Shown here: positions 7,459 through 14,094 of the stretch, piece by piece
How the letters are laid out: every line of letters begins with the position of its first letter
Numbering within the stretch: the stretch's first letter is position 1
Assembly (NCBI GenBank): GCA_900751755.1
Contig: CAADSP010000069.1
Coordinates: 1 to 18,433 of the forward strand
Direction: 5' to 3'
Length of the DNA stretch: 18,433 nucleotides
From: an uncultured Collinsella sp.
Lineage (GTDB): Bacteria; Actinomycetota; Coriobacteriia; Coriobacteriales; Coriobacteriaceae
Translations under genes and position numbers: made by a program
The notes under the pieces: model-generated
What the model saw: the letters and a program-made list of their open reading frames with translations, nothing else
Told to the model about the DNA's origin: nothing
Database searches by the model: none

Positions 7459-7489
7459 GCCGAGCTGCGGCGGGCGGCAGCGCTTGGAA

Positions 7490-8530
7490 TTAGATAAAGC
7501 GCTCCAGGCAGGCTTTGAGACCGCGAGTCGAAAGATAGAACAGCGCGGCATCTGCCATCGTAACGCCCGAGGTCGCCGCAACGAGCTTGTGAGCAACACG
7601 GCGAACGGCGCCCTTAGCAGGCATATCCGCCCACTCCGTTCCCAAAAACGTCGTGAGGTCCATGTTGACGCGAGCCGCCACGCGACGGAAGTCATCGGAA
7701 TCCAAGCGCGCCAGGTCGAACACAATGAGGTCCAAAAACCAAGTTATCAGCTCGCCGGGGCACAGGTCCAAAAGACCGTAGGCCGCCCAGTCCTCCAAGA
7801 CCTCCTCTAGCATCCTCATGTGGGCGTCAAGCTTTTTGGCGCGAGCCTCGGCACTGTTGAACTCGTGCGTCGCCGATTCACTCTCCATCACGTAGTGGTA
7901 GAACTTGTCCGGCATGACGACGGTCTTGCGGGCAAGCGCATAAGCCGCAAATTGGAAGACGACGTCCTCGCCCAAAGCCAAACCGGGGGCGAAGCGAATA
8001 CCTTCGCGATTGAGCAGCTCGCGCGAAAAAGCCGCGCGGCAGGCATAGGGCTGCGCATTCGAATGGAACAGCAGTTGGGGATCACGGGCGCCGAAGGTGC
8101 CAGCTTTGGGGCTCATGAGTTGCTGGACGCGTTTGGGGGCATCATCGGCAGGTTCACAGACGCCGCCAAAAACGGCGGCCTCGGCATCCGCAGACTCCAT
8201 GGCATGCAGCACGCGCTCGACCGTCTGGGCATCGATGTAATCGTCGGCGTCGACAAAAAAGACGGTCTCGCCCTCGGCAGCATCGATACCGGCATTTCGA
8301 GCACACGAGACGCCCGCGTTTTCCTGGTCAATCACCAGTACACGATCGTCGGCCTGCGCGATCTGGCGCAACGCGTTCAACGAATCATCAGTCGAACCGT
8401 CGTTGACGCAGACAACCTGAATCGAGCGCTCGGACTGGGCCAACAGCGAATCGAGGCATCGCTGAATCGAGCGCGCAGAGTTGTAAACGGGGACGACAAT
8501 GGTAGCTTTAGGACACGAGGCCTCTCCCAT
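7490..8530 (-). CDS. Family-2 glycosyltransferase, type B' (346 aa)
   Basis: The GT2 domain begins ATIVVPVYNSARSIQRCLDS. NDGS is at 43-46, AGVSCARNAG at 72-81 and DADD at 94-97. The acceptor-side stretch LALGEDVVFQFAAYALARKT matches the type B gene at 5217-6284, and so does the helical tail with EDWAAYGLLD and DLIVFDLARL. The ATG (8530-8528) lies 6 bases after the TAG of the upstream gene. A purine run (AGGGGG) in that gene's last codons can act as its ribosome site, so translation is probably coupled. A 74-base gap follows it. This is the B member of the upstream copy of the A-B cassette. It is predicted to add a sugar to a surface glycan. The specificity is unknown. Confidence 0.87.
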   Translation of the reverse strand: MGEASCPKATIVVPVYNSARSIQRCLDSLLAQSERSIQVVCVNDGSTDDSLNALRQIAQADDRVLVIDQENAGVSCARNAGIDAAEGETVFFVDADDYIDAQTVERVLHAMESADAEAAVFGGVCEPADDAPKRVQQLMSPKAGTFGARDPQLLFHSNAQPYACRAAFSRELLNREGIRFAPGLALGEDVVFQFAAYALARKTVVMPDKFYHYVMESESATHEFNSAEARAKKLDAHMRMLEEVLEDWAAYGLLDLCPGELITWFLDLIVFDLARLDSDDFRRVAARVNMDLTTFLGTEWADMPAKGAVRRVAHKLVAATSGVTMADAALFYLSTRGLKACLERFI

Positions 8531-8536
8531 GCCGAC

Positions 8537-9640
8537 CTACCCCCTCAGCGATTCGATGAGGAAGGCAGCAACCACGCCTGGGCCTCCAACCGAGGCGTAA
8601 TACTTAGCACGCCCCAATGCACCATCCGTCGCAAAACTCGGATGTTCGTCAACCCAGCCCTCAGGATCTTTGAGGATGGCAGCGAGATTCGCACGCTTCC
8701 ACGGCTTGAGGTCGTCAAGCGAAAAGTCCCCGGCATCCAAGGCCGCCTGAAATTCCTTGGCCATCTGAACCAGGAACTCCTTATAGAACTTAGGCGCCAG
8801 ACGCACGTAGTTCCACATATACGAATCGTACTTAATGAGCTGATTGAACTTGAGCATGCGCGCGACATCGCCGCTTGCGTGGTCGCGGGCATAATCCTCT
8901 CGAATCCAACGCTCAATCTCGGCATACTCGGTATTGACGCAAAAGACCTTAGCCGAAGAATTGACCGAGGAATTCTCGTTGTCCTGGCGATACGACAACA
9001 CGGCATCATGCAGGTAAATAGCCTTATCGGCGCACGCGATCACCTTAAAGGCGAATGACGTGTCCTGAAAGGATGCCCCCGGAGTCGGTAAGAACTTGAT
9101 GCCGTTGCGCTCAAGAAAATCGCGACGGTACACGGCTGACCAAATCGACGGCTTTTGCTTAAAGAACTGAGTCGTATCGCTCGGGTGCACCGGCTTGCCA
9201 CAGTCCTTGGCTTTAAACATCTCGTGCAGCGAACGGCGCTCCTCGGGCTTAGACCAGTAGAAATCAAAGTTCGCCTTCGCAAAGTCGGCATTATTGCTAT
9301 CGGCGGCCGAGACAAGCTTTTCGAGTGCGTCGGGCGCCACAAAGTCATCGGACTCCAAGATGCCAACGTACTTGCCACGCGCCATCTCCAGGCCGTGGTT
9401 CATCGAGTCGCCGTAGCCGCTGTTGGCCTTGTCGATCATCTTTACACGCCCATCGCGATCCATATACTCGCGGATAATCGCGGGCGAGTTGTCGGTCGAC
9501 CCGTCGTTAATGCAGATGATCTCAATATCCTTGAGCGTCTGCGCCAGGGCGGAATCGAGGCACTCGCGCAGGTAACGCTGAACATTGTAAATGGGAATAA
9601 GCAGCGACAGAACAGGGCTGCCAGAGGCGTTAGTAGACAA
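8537..9640 (-). CDS. Family-2 glycosyltransferase, type A' (367 aa), TTG start
   Basis: This is the first gene of the minus-strand GT operon. The GT2 domain has LSLLIPIYNVQRYLRECLDS, NDGS at 45-48, SGYGDSMNHG and ESDD at 96-99, almost the same as the type A gene at 6297-7415. The C-terminal part is more diverged but keeps a motif like YMWNYVRL. The TTG start at 9640-9638 is forced: an in-frame TAA lies at 9652-9650, no other start codon follows it, and AAGGAG (9651-9646) sits 5 bases upstream. It is divergent from the acyltransferase gene across 112 bases, and the two are probably co-regulated. It is predicted to add one sugar of a surface polysaccharide. The donor is unknown. Confidence 0.87.
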   Translation of the reverse strand: MSTNASGSPVLSLLIPIYNVQRYLRECLDSALAQTLKDIEIICINDGSTDNSPAIIREYMDRDGRVKMIDKANSGYGDSMNHGLEMARGKYVGILESDDFVAPDALEKLVSAADSNNADFAKANFDFYWSKPEERRSLHEMFKAKDCGKPVHPSDTTQFFKQKPSIWSAVYRRDFLERNGIKFLPTPGASFQDTSFAFKVIACADKAIYLHDAVLSYRQDNENSSVNSSAKVFCVNTEYAEIERWIREDYARDHASGDVARMLKFNQLIKYDSYMWNYVRLAPKFYKEFLVQMAKEFQAALDAGDFSLDDLKPWKRANLAAILKDPEGWVDEHPSFATDGALGRAKYYASVGGPGVVAAFLIESLRG

Positions 9641-9645
9641 ATGTG

Positions 9646-9651
9646 CTCCTT
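9646..9651 (-). promoter_or_regulatory. Ribosome site deciding the TTG start at 9640
   Basis: AAGGAG lies 5 bases before the TTG. It overlaps an in-frame TAA at 9652-9650, which rules out any longer form of the protein. Confidence 0.75.
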
Positions 9652-9683
9652 AGGAAATACCTGTCGTTTCATGGTATCAAAGG

Positions 9684-9712
9684 GTCAGCGCGCCAGCGGG
9701 CGTTTATATAAT
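9684..9712 (+). promoter_or_regulatory. Promoter region between the GT operon and the acyltransferase
   Basis: A perfect TATAAT (9707-9712) points toward the acyltransferase, 40 bases before its ATG, with only a weak -35 at the expected place. On the minus strand the same AT-rich patch reads TATATAAA. It has TTGCCT 17 bases upstream of TATATA, so a promoter for the GT operon may overlap it. A small CGCC-AGCG-GGCG inverted repeat (9691-9702) sits beside it. Confidence 0.45.
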
Positions 9713-9752
9713 CTATGGAGCTCGCAGAGGCAAACCGATAAGAAAGGACGTC

Positions 9753-10883
9753 ATGCAGCCCAAAGCCGCACGTAACATACCCATCGAAGCGCTGCGTTTG
9801 GTCGCGGTCGCCGGCATCGCGGTGTTCCACACCTTTCAGTGGACGTTCCAAGCCGTCTGCGTCGGCGCCGTGGAATATGCCCCACTTGCGATGTTCCCCT
9901 ATTCCGGCGTACTCGGTTTTATTAACTTGCTTGGCTGCTGGGCCAACGAGGTCTTCTTTATGATCTCGGGCTATTTTCTCATCGCTTCAGCCGCGCGTGC
10001 TTGGGACGGTGGAGCAACGTGGAAGTCGCAAATGCAACGGACGGCGCAGCGCCTTGGCAAGGTCATTATGCCCACTGCGTTTTATTGCCTCGTGGCGCTC
10101 GCGTGGTCCACGGTCGTCTCACCCATTCCCGATGTTACCCTCAATACGCACTACTGGTACACGTTAGGCCTTGAGTTTATCTGGGTCTATGCCGCCACGG
10201 TCTTCATGGCGCCATGGTTTGGACTGGCTAAGAGTCGACTCCCCCAGAAAACCTACAAGACGACGGTCATCGCCGTTGGCATCCTCGCATTTGTTGTTAA
10301 CGGGTATTTAGCCGCTATGAGTGCGACAAGCGCCGGCGAGTTTTCTTGGCTCCAAAAGCTCATGAGCGCTACCACGTACGTAGTCGCGTTTTTGATCGGC
10401 GGACTGCTCCGCGACGTTACCGATGTCATGGATTCGGACAGGGTGGGCGCCTTGGGCATGCGCTCGCTCGTAACGGTTTTGGTGCTCACCATCATCCTGG
10501 AAGGAGCACTCTCCTTCACCGACAACCTCACAGCGATGACAATCCTCTCCTACAAATCGACCTCGCTGATCTCGTTTGCCCTCGCTGCCGCCTCCCTGCT
10601 CTTTGCGGCTACCCGACGCAGTGCCTCAGGCAATTCGCGGACTGCAGGTGCCATCGTCACCTTATCGACCGCCACGCTCGGTTTCTATGTGATGCAGTCG
10701 CTCACCAATAGCCTGTGGCGTCCCGTCTTCAATACGTTGCTCGCAAACATACTGGTCAGCCAAAACAGCCCGGCAGTTATTTGTATCGTCACGGGTACCG
10801 TCATTAGCATCGTCTTTGCCCTGACGCTTCTCACCATCGACGCAGCTAGAAGCCCTATCGCTCGCAAGCCCAAGCGGCAATAG
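9753..10883 (+). CDS. Membrane acyltransferase (acyltransferase 3 family, 376 aa)
   Basis: This is a polytopic membrane protein of the acyltransferase_3 family, which moves acetyl or other acyl groups onto sugars of surface polymers. Near the N-terminus, EALRLVAVAGIAVFH has Arg15 and His26 in the R-x10-H spacing of the family, where the His is the proposed catalytic residue. EVFFMISGYFLI follows, another family hallmark, then about eight to ten hydrophobic helices and a late STATLGFYVMQSL segment. It ends with a basic tail (RKPKRQ). Length is normal. The ATG at 9753 has AAAGGA 5 bases upstream. The gene is divergent from five GT2 genes and precedes another GT2 gene, which fits decoration of the glycan made by this locus. 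The acyl group and target are unknown. A Wzy-like or flippase role is less likely. Confidence 0.85.
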   Translation: MQPKAARNIPIEALRLVAVAGIAVFHTFQWTFQAVCVGAVEYAPLAMFPYSGVLGFINLLGCWANEVFFMISGYFLIASAARAWDGGATWKSQMQRTAQRLGKVIMPTAFYCLVALAWSTVVSPIPDVTLNTHYWYTLGLEFIWVYAATVFMAPWFGLAKSRLPQKTYKTTVIAVGILAFVVNGYLAAMSATSAGEFSWLQKLMSATTYVVAFLIGGLLRDVTDVMDSDRVGALGMRSLVTVLVLTIILEGALSFTDNLTAMTILSYKSTSLISFALAAASLLFAATRRSASGNSRTAGAIVTLSTATLGFYVMQSLTNSLWRPVFNTLLANILVSQNSPAVICIVTGTVISIVFALTLLTIDAARSPIARKPKRQ

Positions 10884-10921
10884 ACACGCTGCCGTCAGAC
10901 CCTAAAGCCGCTACAGCCATG

Positions 10922-10941
10922 GCAGGTTCCTGCGTTTTATT
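10922..10941 (+). terminator. Weak intrinsic terminator after the acyltransferase
   Basis: GCAG-GTTC-CTGC forms a short hairpin followed by GTTTTATT, 38 bases after the stop codon. The stem is only 4 bp, so termination may be partial. Confidence 0.35.
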
Positions 10942-10947
10942 CAAAGC

Positions 10948-10978
10948 TTGCCGCCAAGGTGCGCCGAGCCTTTACAAT
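10948..10978 (+). promoter_or_regulatory. Candidate promoter of the GlfT-like glycosyltransferase gene
   Basis: TACAAT (10973-10978, one mismatch to TATAAT) lies 75 bases before the ATG. A weak TTGCCG -35 is at 10948-10953 with a long 19-base spacer. The same TTACAATAGG context occurs before the AAA-ATPase-like gene. Confidence 0.4.
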
Positions 10979-11053
10979 AGGACAGTCCCAAGGACGTATT
11001 CGATAGCTTCCGCGCAGCACTCGCCCGCCGCGCGTGAAAGGATATATTGCCCC

Positions 11054-12076
11054 ATGCCTTCAACCCTCCCCGCTCCCATCGACAAGCTCGCCATCGTCGT
11101 CGTTACTTACAAGCGCCAGGAACTCCTAGCCAACTTGTTCGACTCCATGACCGAGCTCACGGCAACGCCCTGGCGCATCGTGATTGTCGATAACGAGAAT
11201 TCACGCGAGACCGAGGCCATGTGCACCGCATTCAACGAGCGCCTGGCCAACCTGTGGGGCATCGACACCGAGCAACCTGACGCGCAGGGCGGCACCGACC
11301 GCGTTATCTACGCGCCGCAGCTTGAAAACGGTGGCGGCGCGGGCGGCTTCTCCGCCGGCACCAAGTGCGCCTACGACCTGGGCGCCCAGTGGTTCTGGGT
11401 GATGGACGACGACGTGCTCGTCATCCCCGAAGGCATCGAGCGTCTTGCCAAGTGGACCGACCGCTACGATGTCATCCAGGGTTCGCGCCTGGACTTTGAC
11501 GGCGGCGCCTTCTTTTGGCAATACCAACTCATCCTTTCGCTCGGCATTCCCAACCCAGTCGCCAAGTGGGACTTGGGTCCAGAGGGTTATCGCGCCATGA
11601 ACCAGCTGTGCTTTGAGGGCGGCATGTTCTCGCGCCGCGTGGTCGACAAGATCGGCCTGCCCGATGCGCGATTCTTCATCTACGGCGACGATGCCTGCTA
11701 TGGCTACGTGGCCAGCCAGCACTTCCCCGCCGCCGTTGTGGCCGACCTGGTGCTCAAGCGCGCCCGCGCCGTCTCTAACTGGGATATCGCCGGCAAGCGC
11801 CAGCTCAACTCCACGAGCGACACCAACCGTTACTACATCATGCGCAACCGCGGCTATCTGGCCCGCTACATGCAGATTTACGGCGACTATCACCCCGTGC
11901 TGTTCCGTCTGGGCAACATCGCGACCTTCTGCAAGGAGTTCATTCGCCTGGCCGCGGTCGACAAGTGCTTTAAGACCGGTATTCCGGCGCTGCGCCGTGG
12001 CATGAAGGACGCCCGCAAGATCGTTAAGGATCCTAACTGGAAGCCCATGCCGCCCATGAAGGACGCGGAGCAGTAA
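11054..12076 (+). CDS. GlfT-like family-2 glycosyltransferase (340 aa)
   Basis: A GT2 enzyme resembling galactofuranosyl- and rhamnosyltransferases. LAIVVVTYKRQELLANLF opens the domain (12-29). IVDNEN and LENGGGAGGFSAG (about 93-105, the Gly-rich signature of GlfT-type enzymes) follow. WVMDDDV (DDD near 118-120) binds metal and the nucleotide-sugar. FIYGDDACYGY (about 205-215) is the acceptor/base region. The tail RYYIMRNRGYLARYM is also typical of the group. I start at ATG 11054, with GAAAGGA about 11 bases upstream. An in-frame ATG at 10919 would add 45 residues with no family character and would place the promoter inside the gene. No UDP-galactopyranose mutase is in the window, so galactofuranose as donor is a guess. 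Codons are more GC-rich than in the upstream gene. It converges on the AAA-ATPase-like gene with a 17-base gap. Confidence 0.85.
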   Translation: MPSTLPAPIDKLAIVVVTYKRQELLANLFDSMTELTATPWRIVIVDNENSRETEAMCTAFNERLANLWGIDTEQPDAQGGTDRVIYAPQLENGGGAGGFSAGTKCAYDLGAQWFWVMDDDVLVIPEGIERLAKWTDRYDVIQGSRLDFDGGAFFWQYQLILSLGIPNPVAKWDLGPEGYRAMNQLCFEGGMFSRRVVDKIGLPDARFFIYGDDACYGYVASQHFPAAVVADLVLKRARAVSNWDIAGKRQLNSTSDTNRYYIMRNRGYLARYMQIYGDYHPVLFRLGNIATFCKEFIRLAAVDKCFKTGIPALRRGMKDARKIVKDPNWKPMPPMKDAEQ

Positions 12077-12093
12077 AGGGCTTTCGCCATCCC

Positions 12094-13893
12094 CTACAAC
12101 CGTTGGCACACCACGGACACACGCTGCCCGTCAAAGCCAAAGCCCCAGCGCATCCGCCCGACGGCGGGGCGTGGCACGCGAATATCATCGATGCCGTTGC
12201 GCTCGATTTCGAGCAGCGCCTGAACCGCTAACAGTTCTAGGCCCAGGGCATCGACGCCAGGGTCGTACATCATGTTGATCGTTATCAGCGGGCGCTCGTC
12301 GAGTATGCCGAGCGTGTCGGCCACGTCAAACACCCGACCGGTGGGAATCACCTGGATATCCCAGCGATCCGAAACGCCACTTCGCTTGGAGCTGGGATTG
12401 CAATAGCCGGGCAGTCCAAAGCAGAGCCCCTGCAGCGCCAGATGATAGGCTGTCGGCATATCTGATTGGCCCACATCGATGCCCAGATCGCCGATAGCAC
12501 AGCTCAAAGCTTGCTTTACAGCGTCCTCGTCTCCTCGACACAGCCCGTCATGGAACGAGTCGATAACTCGAACGTCCTCAACGGCGCACTCAAACCATTC
12601 CAGAATTACAAGACGGAGCGCCTGACGTACTTCGTTGTTAGGCAGACGCAGGGAACGAAGGCGCACGCCGTCCTCCGAATGCCCCGTCATGTCCGTGGTA
12701 AGGAATCCAGACAGATACAGCGCAGTCCAGATATCTTCGGGCTTGGCGGCATCGGCCTCCTCGGCATGCACATGCACCGACGCCTCAATAAACCCATGCG
12801 GCTCAAGCAAATCGAACAATGCGGACAGGCGCATGAGATTCCAGTCACCGACGTATGCGCTCAGACGATCGGCGCAACCATACAGATCTGTTCGAACGGG
12901 CGCGACGCAACCGCGATGTGCGTAGTCCACCACACGCTCCGGGATCGAACAATAAAAACCACCAAACAGATAACCCTCGAGCCACTCACGCGCGTCATCC
13001 AGACAGCCGTTGCGACCGATGCGATCCAACAGTACCTGGACTTCGTCGTCCGAAAAACCGAACCATCGATCACACCAACTCGACAGCGGCGTCGCCGACC
13101 GATAGGAAACCCCACGTTGGGACAACGCAAACTCGGCAGGACCGGGGCGCTCGCCCATAAGGCACGTCAATCGCAACAAATCGCCGGCGTCGGCAATGGT
13201 GTCGAACAACATCCGGCTGAGCGACTCTAGGGAATCCATGCTACCGTAGTCCTTAGCGTCCAAACGCTTTGGACATACCGCGTCGTAGTCGTCTATCAGA
13301 AGAACAACCTGCTCATCGAAAGCTGTCTGGAGCAGCTTAATAAGCACGCCTAGCGCCGCATCGATCTCTCTATCGCTGGCCACCCCACGCGCCGCCCTCT
13401 CGATAAGACGAACCTCACGTCTTGACAGATCAGGCGCGGCAAGCAGCGGCAGCAATCGGGCGCACTCGTGCGCGACGGCGCTGCGAATAGCCGCCGCAGC
13501 ATCAGCGTCGCGCCTCACAGCGACAGCTGAAAAGTCGAGCATGATGACCGGATAACACGCGTACTCATCACGATAGCGACCGCCGCCCGCCTGCCAAATC
13601 TGGGTGCCGACGAACGGGCTTCGATCCGGCCGCCGGTGATCAGGTCGTTCCAAATAGCATTTGAGCATCGACAAGTTCATGCTCTTGCCAAAACCCTTGG
13701 GTCGGCAGCAAAACGCGACGGATGCCTCACAATCCAACATATCGGCAATAAACATGGTCTTATCGACGAGTAAATACCGATTGATTGCATCGGAAAAGTC
13801 GTGAACATCAACCGGTAGAGCTGCGTTATCCGCATGATTGAGCAACCGCGCACCAAACGCATGAGTAAAACCACAATTCACCTGTTCAGACAC
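12094..13893 (-). CDS. AAA-ATPase-like protein with degenerate PD-(D/E)XK domain (599 aa)
   Basis: The N-terminus matches the AAA-ATPase-like family (PF09820 type): DFSDAINRYLLVDKTMFIADML, then CCRPKGFGKSMNLSMLKCYL, where the P-loop (about 62-70) reads RPKGFGKS in place of the common RPRRFGKT. VVLLIDDYDAVCPKR is Walker B. NNEVRQALRLVIL marks the linker to the C-terminal PD-(D/E)XK region. There RWDIQVIP keeps the Asp (about 511), but the strand that normally carries E-x-K reads ITINMMYD (about 535-542), so the nuclease is probably inactive. The GTG start at 13893 has AGAGGGAG upstream. The longer in-frame ATG at 13989 would overlap the promoter and adds residues with no family match. These proteins are abundant in gut anaerobes, often in several copies. 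Their function is not settled, and links to mobile elements or defence have been suggested. Confidence 0.82.
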   Translation of the reverse strand: MSEQVNCGFTHAFGARLLNHADNAALPVDVHDFSDAINRYLLVDKTMFIADMLDCEASVAFCCRPKGFGKSMNLSMLKCYLERPDHRRPDRSPFVGTQIWQAGGGRYRDEYACYPVIMLDFSAVAVRRDADAAAAIRSAVAHECARLLPLLAAPDLSRREVRLIERAARGVASDREIDAALGVLIKLLQTAFDEQVVLLIDDYDAVCPKRLDAKDYGSMDSLESLSRMLFDTIADAGDLLRLTCLMGERPGPAEFALSQRGVSYRSATPLSSWCDRWFGFSDDEVQVLLDRIGRNGCLDDAREWLEGYLFGGFYCSIPERVVDYAHRGCVAPVRTDLYGCADRLSAYVGDWNLMRLSALFDLLEPHGFIEASVHVHAEEADAAKPEDIWTALYLSGFLTTDMTGHSEDGVRLRSLRLPNNEVRQALRLVILEWFECAVEDVRVIDSFHDGLCRGDEDAVKQALSCAIGDLGIDVGQSDMPTAYHLALQGLCFGLPGYCNPSSKRSGVSDRWDIQVIPTGRVFDVADTLGILDERPLITINMMYDPGVDALGLELLAVQALLEIERNGIDDIRVPRPAVGRMRWGFGFDGQRVSVVCQRL

Positions 13894-13926
13894 CGTAAGC
13901 TCTCCCTCTAACGCAGCACGATGCCT

Positions 13927-13954
13927 ATTGTAACGAGCAGGCGGAGCGCAACAA
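13927..13954 (-). promoter_or_regulatory. Candidate promoter of the AAA-ATPase-like gene
   Basis: On the minus strand, TTGTTG (13954-13949), a 16-base spacer and TACAAT (13932-13927) lie 33 bases before the GTG. The -10 box has one mismatch and the -35 box three. Confidence 0.4.
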
Positions 13955-14027
13955 TATCGACCTGCAAAGGTTTCGGGCAACGGTAGCAACTGACGCCCCG
14001 AGGGGGCATAACAAATCGTTGCACAAC

Positions 14028-14063
14028 AAAAACGAGGCCCGATGCCGCCGCACCGGACCCCGT
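14028..14063 (-). terminator. Strong intrinsic terminator of the surface hydrolase gene
   Basis: On the minus strand a 14-bp stem (14063-14050 with 14045-14032, including three G-U pairs) closes a GGCG loop and runs into TTTTT (14032-14028). It begins about 30 bases after the stop codon of the surface protein gene and insulates it from the AAA-ATPase-like gene. Seen directly. Confidence 0.85.
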
Positions 14064-14094
14064 CCTTAACTCTTATAGAAAACGATCTGAAAGA

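Noticed and set aside
7456..7468. GCAGC-CGA-GCTGC as a terminator between the type B' and type A genes
   Set aside because: The stem is only 5 bp and no T-tract follows it on either strand.
7820..9058. A 412-codon plus-strand open frame
   Set aside because: Spans parts of two well-supported minus-strand GT2 genes. No family character.
10919..11053. N-terminal extension of the GlfT-like protein from ATG 10919
   Set aside because: No ribosome site was seen, the extra 45 residues do not resemble a GT2 N-terminus, and the candidate promoter would lie inside the gene.
11201..12109. A 302-codon minus-strand open frame opposite the GlfT-like gene
   Set aside because: The plus-strand product has the Gly-rich and DDD motifs of a GT2. 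The opposite frame has no motif.
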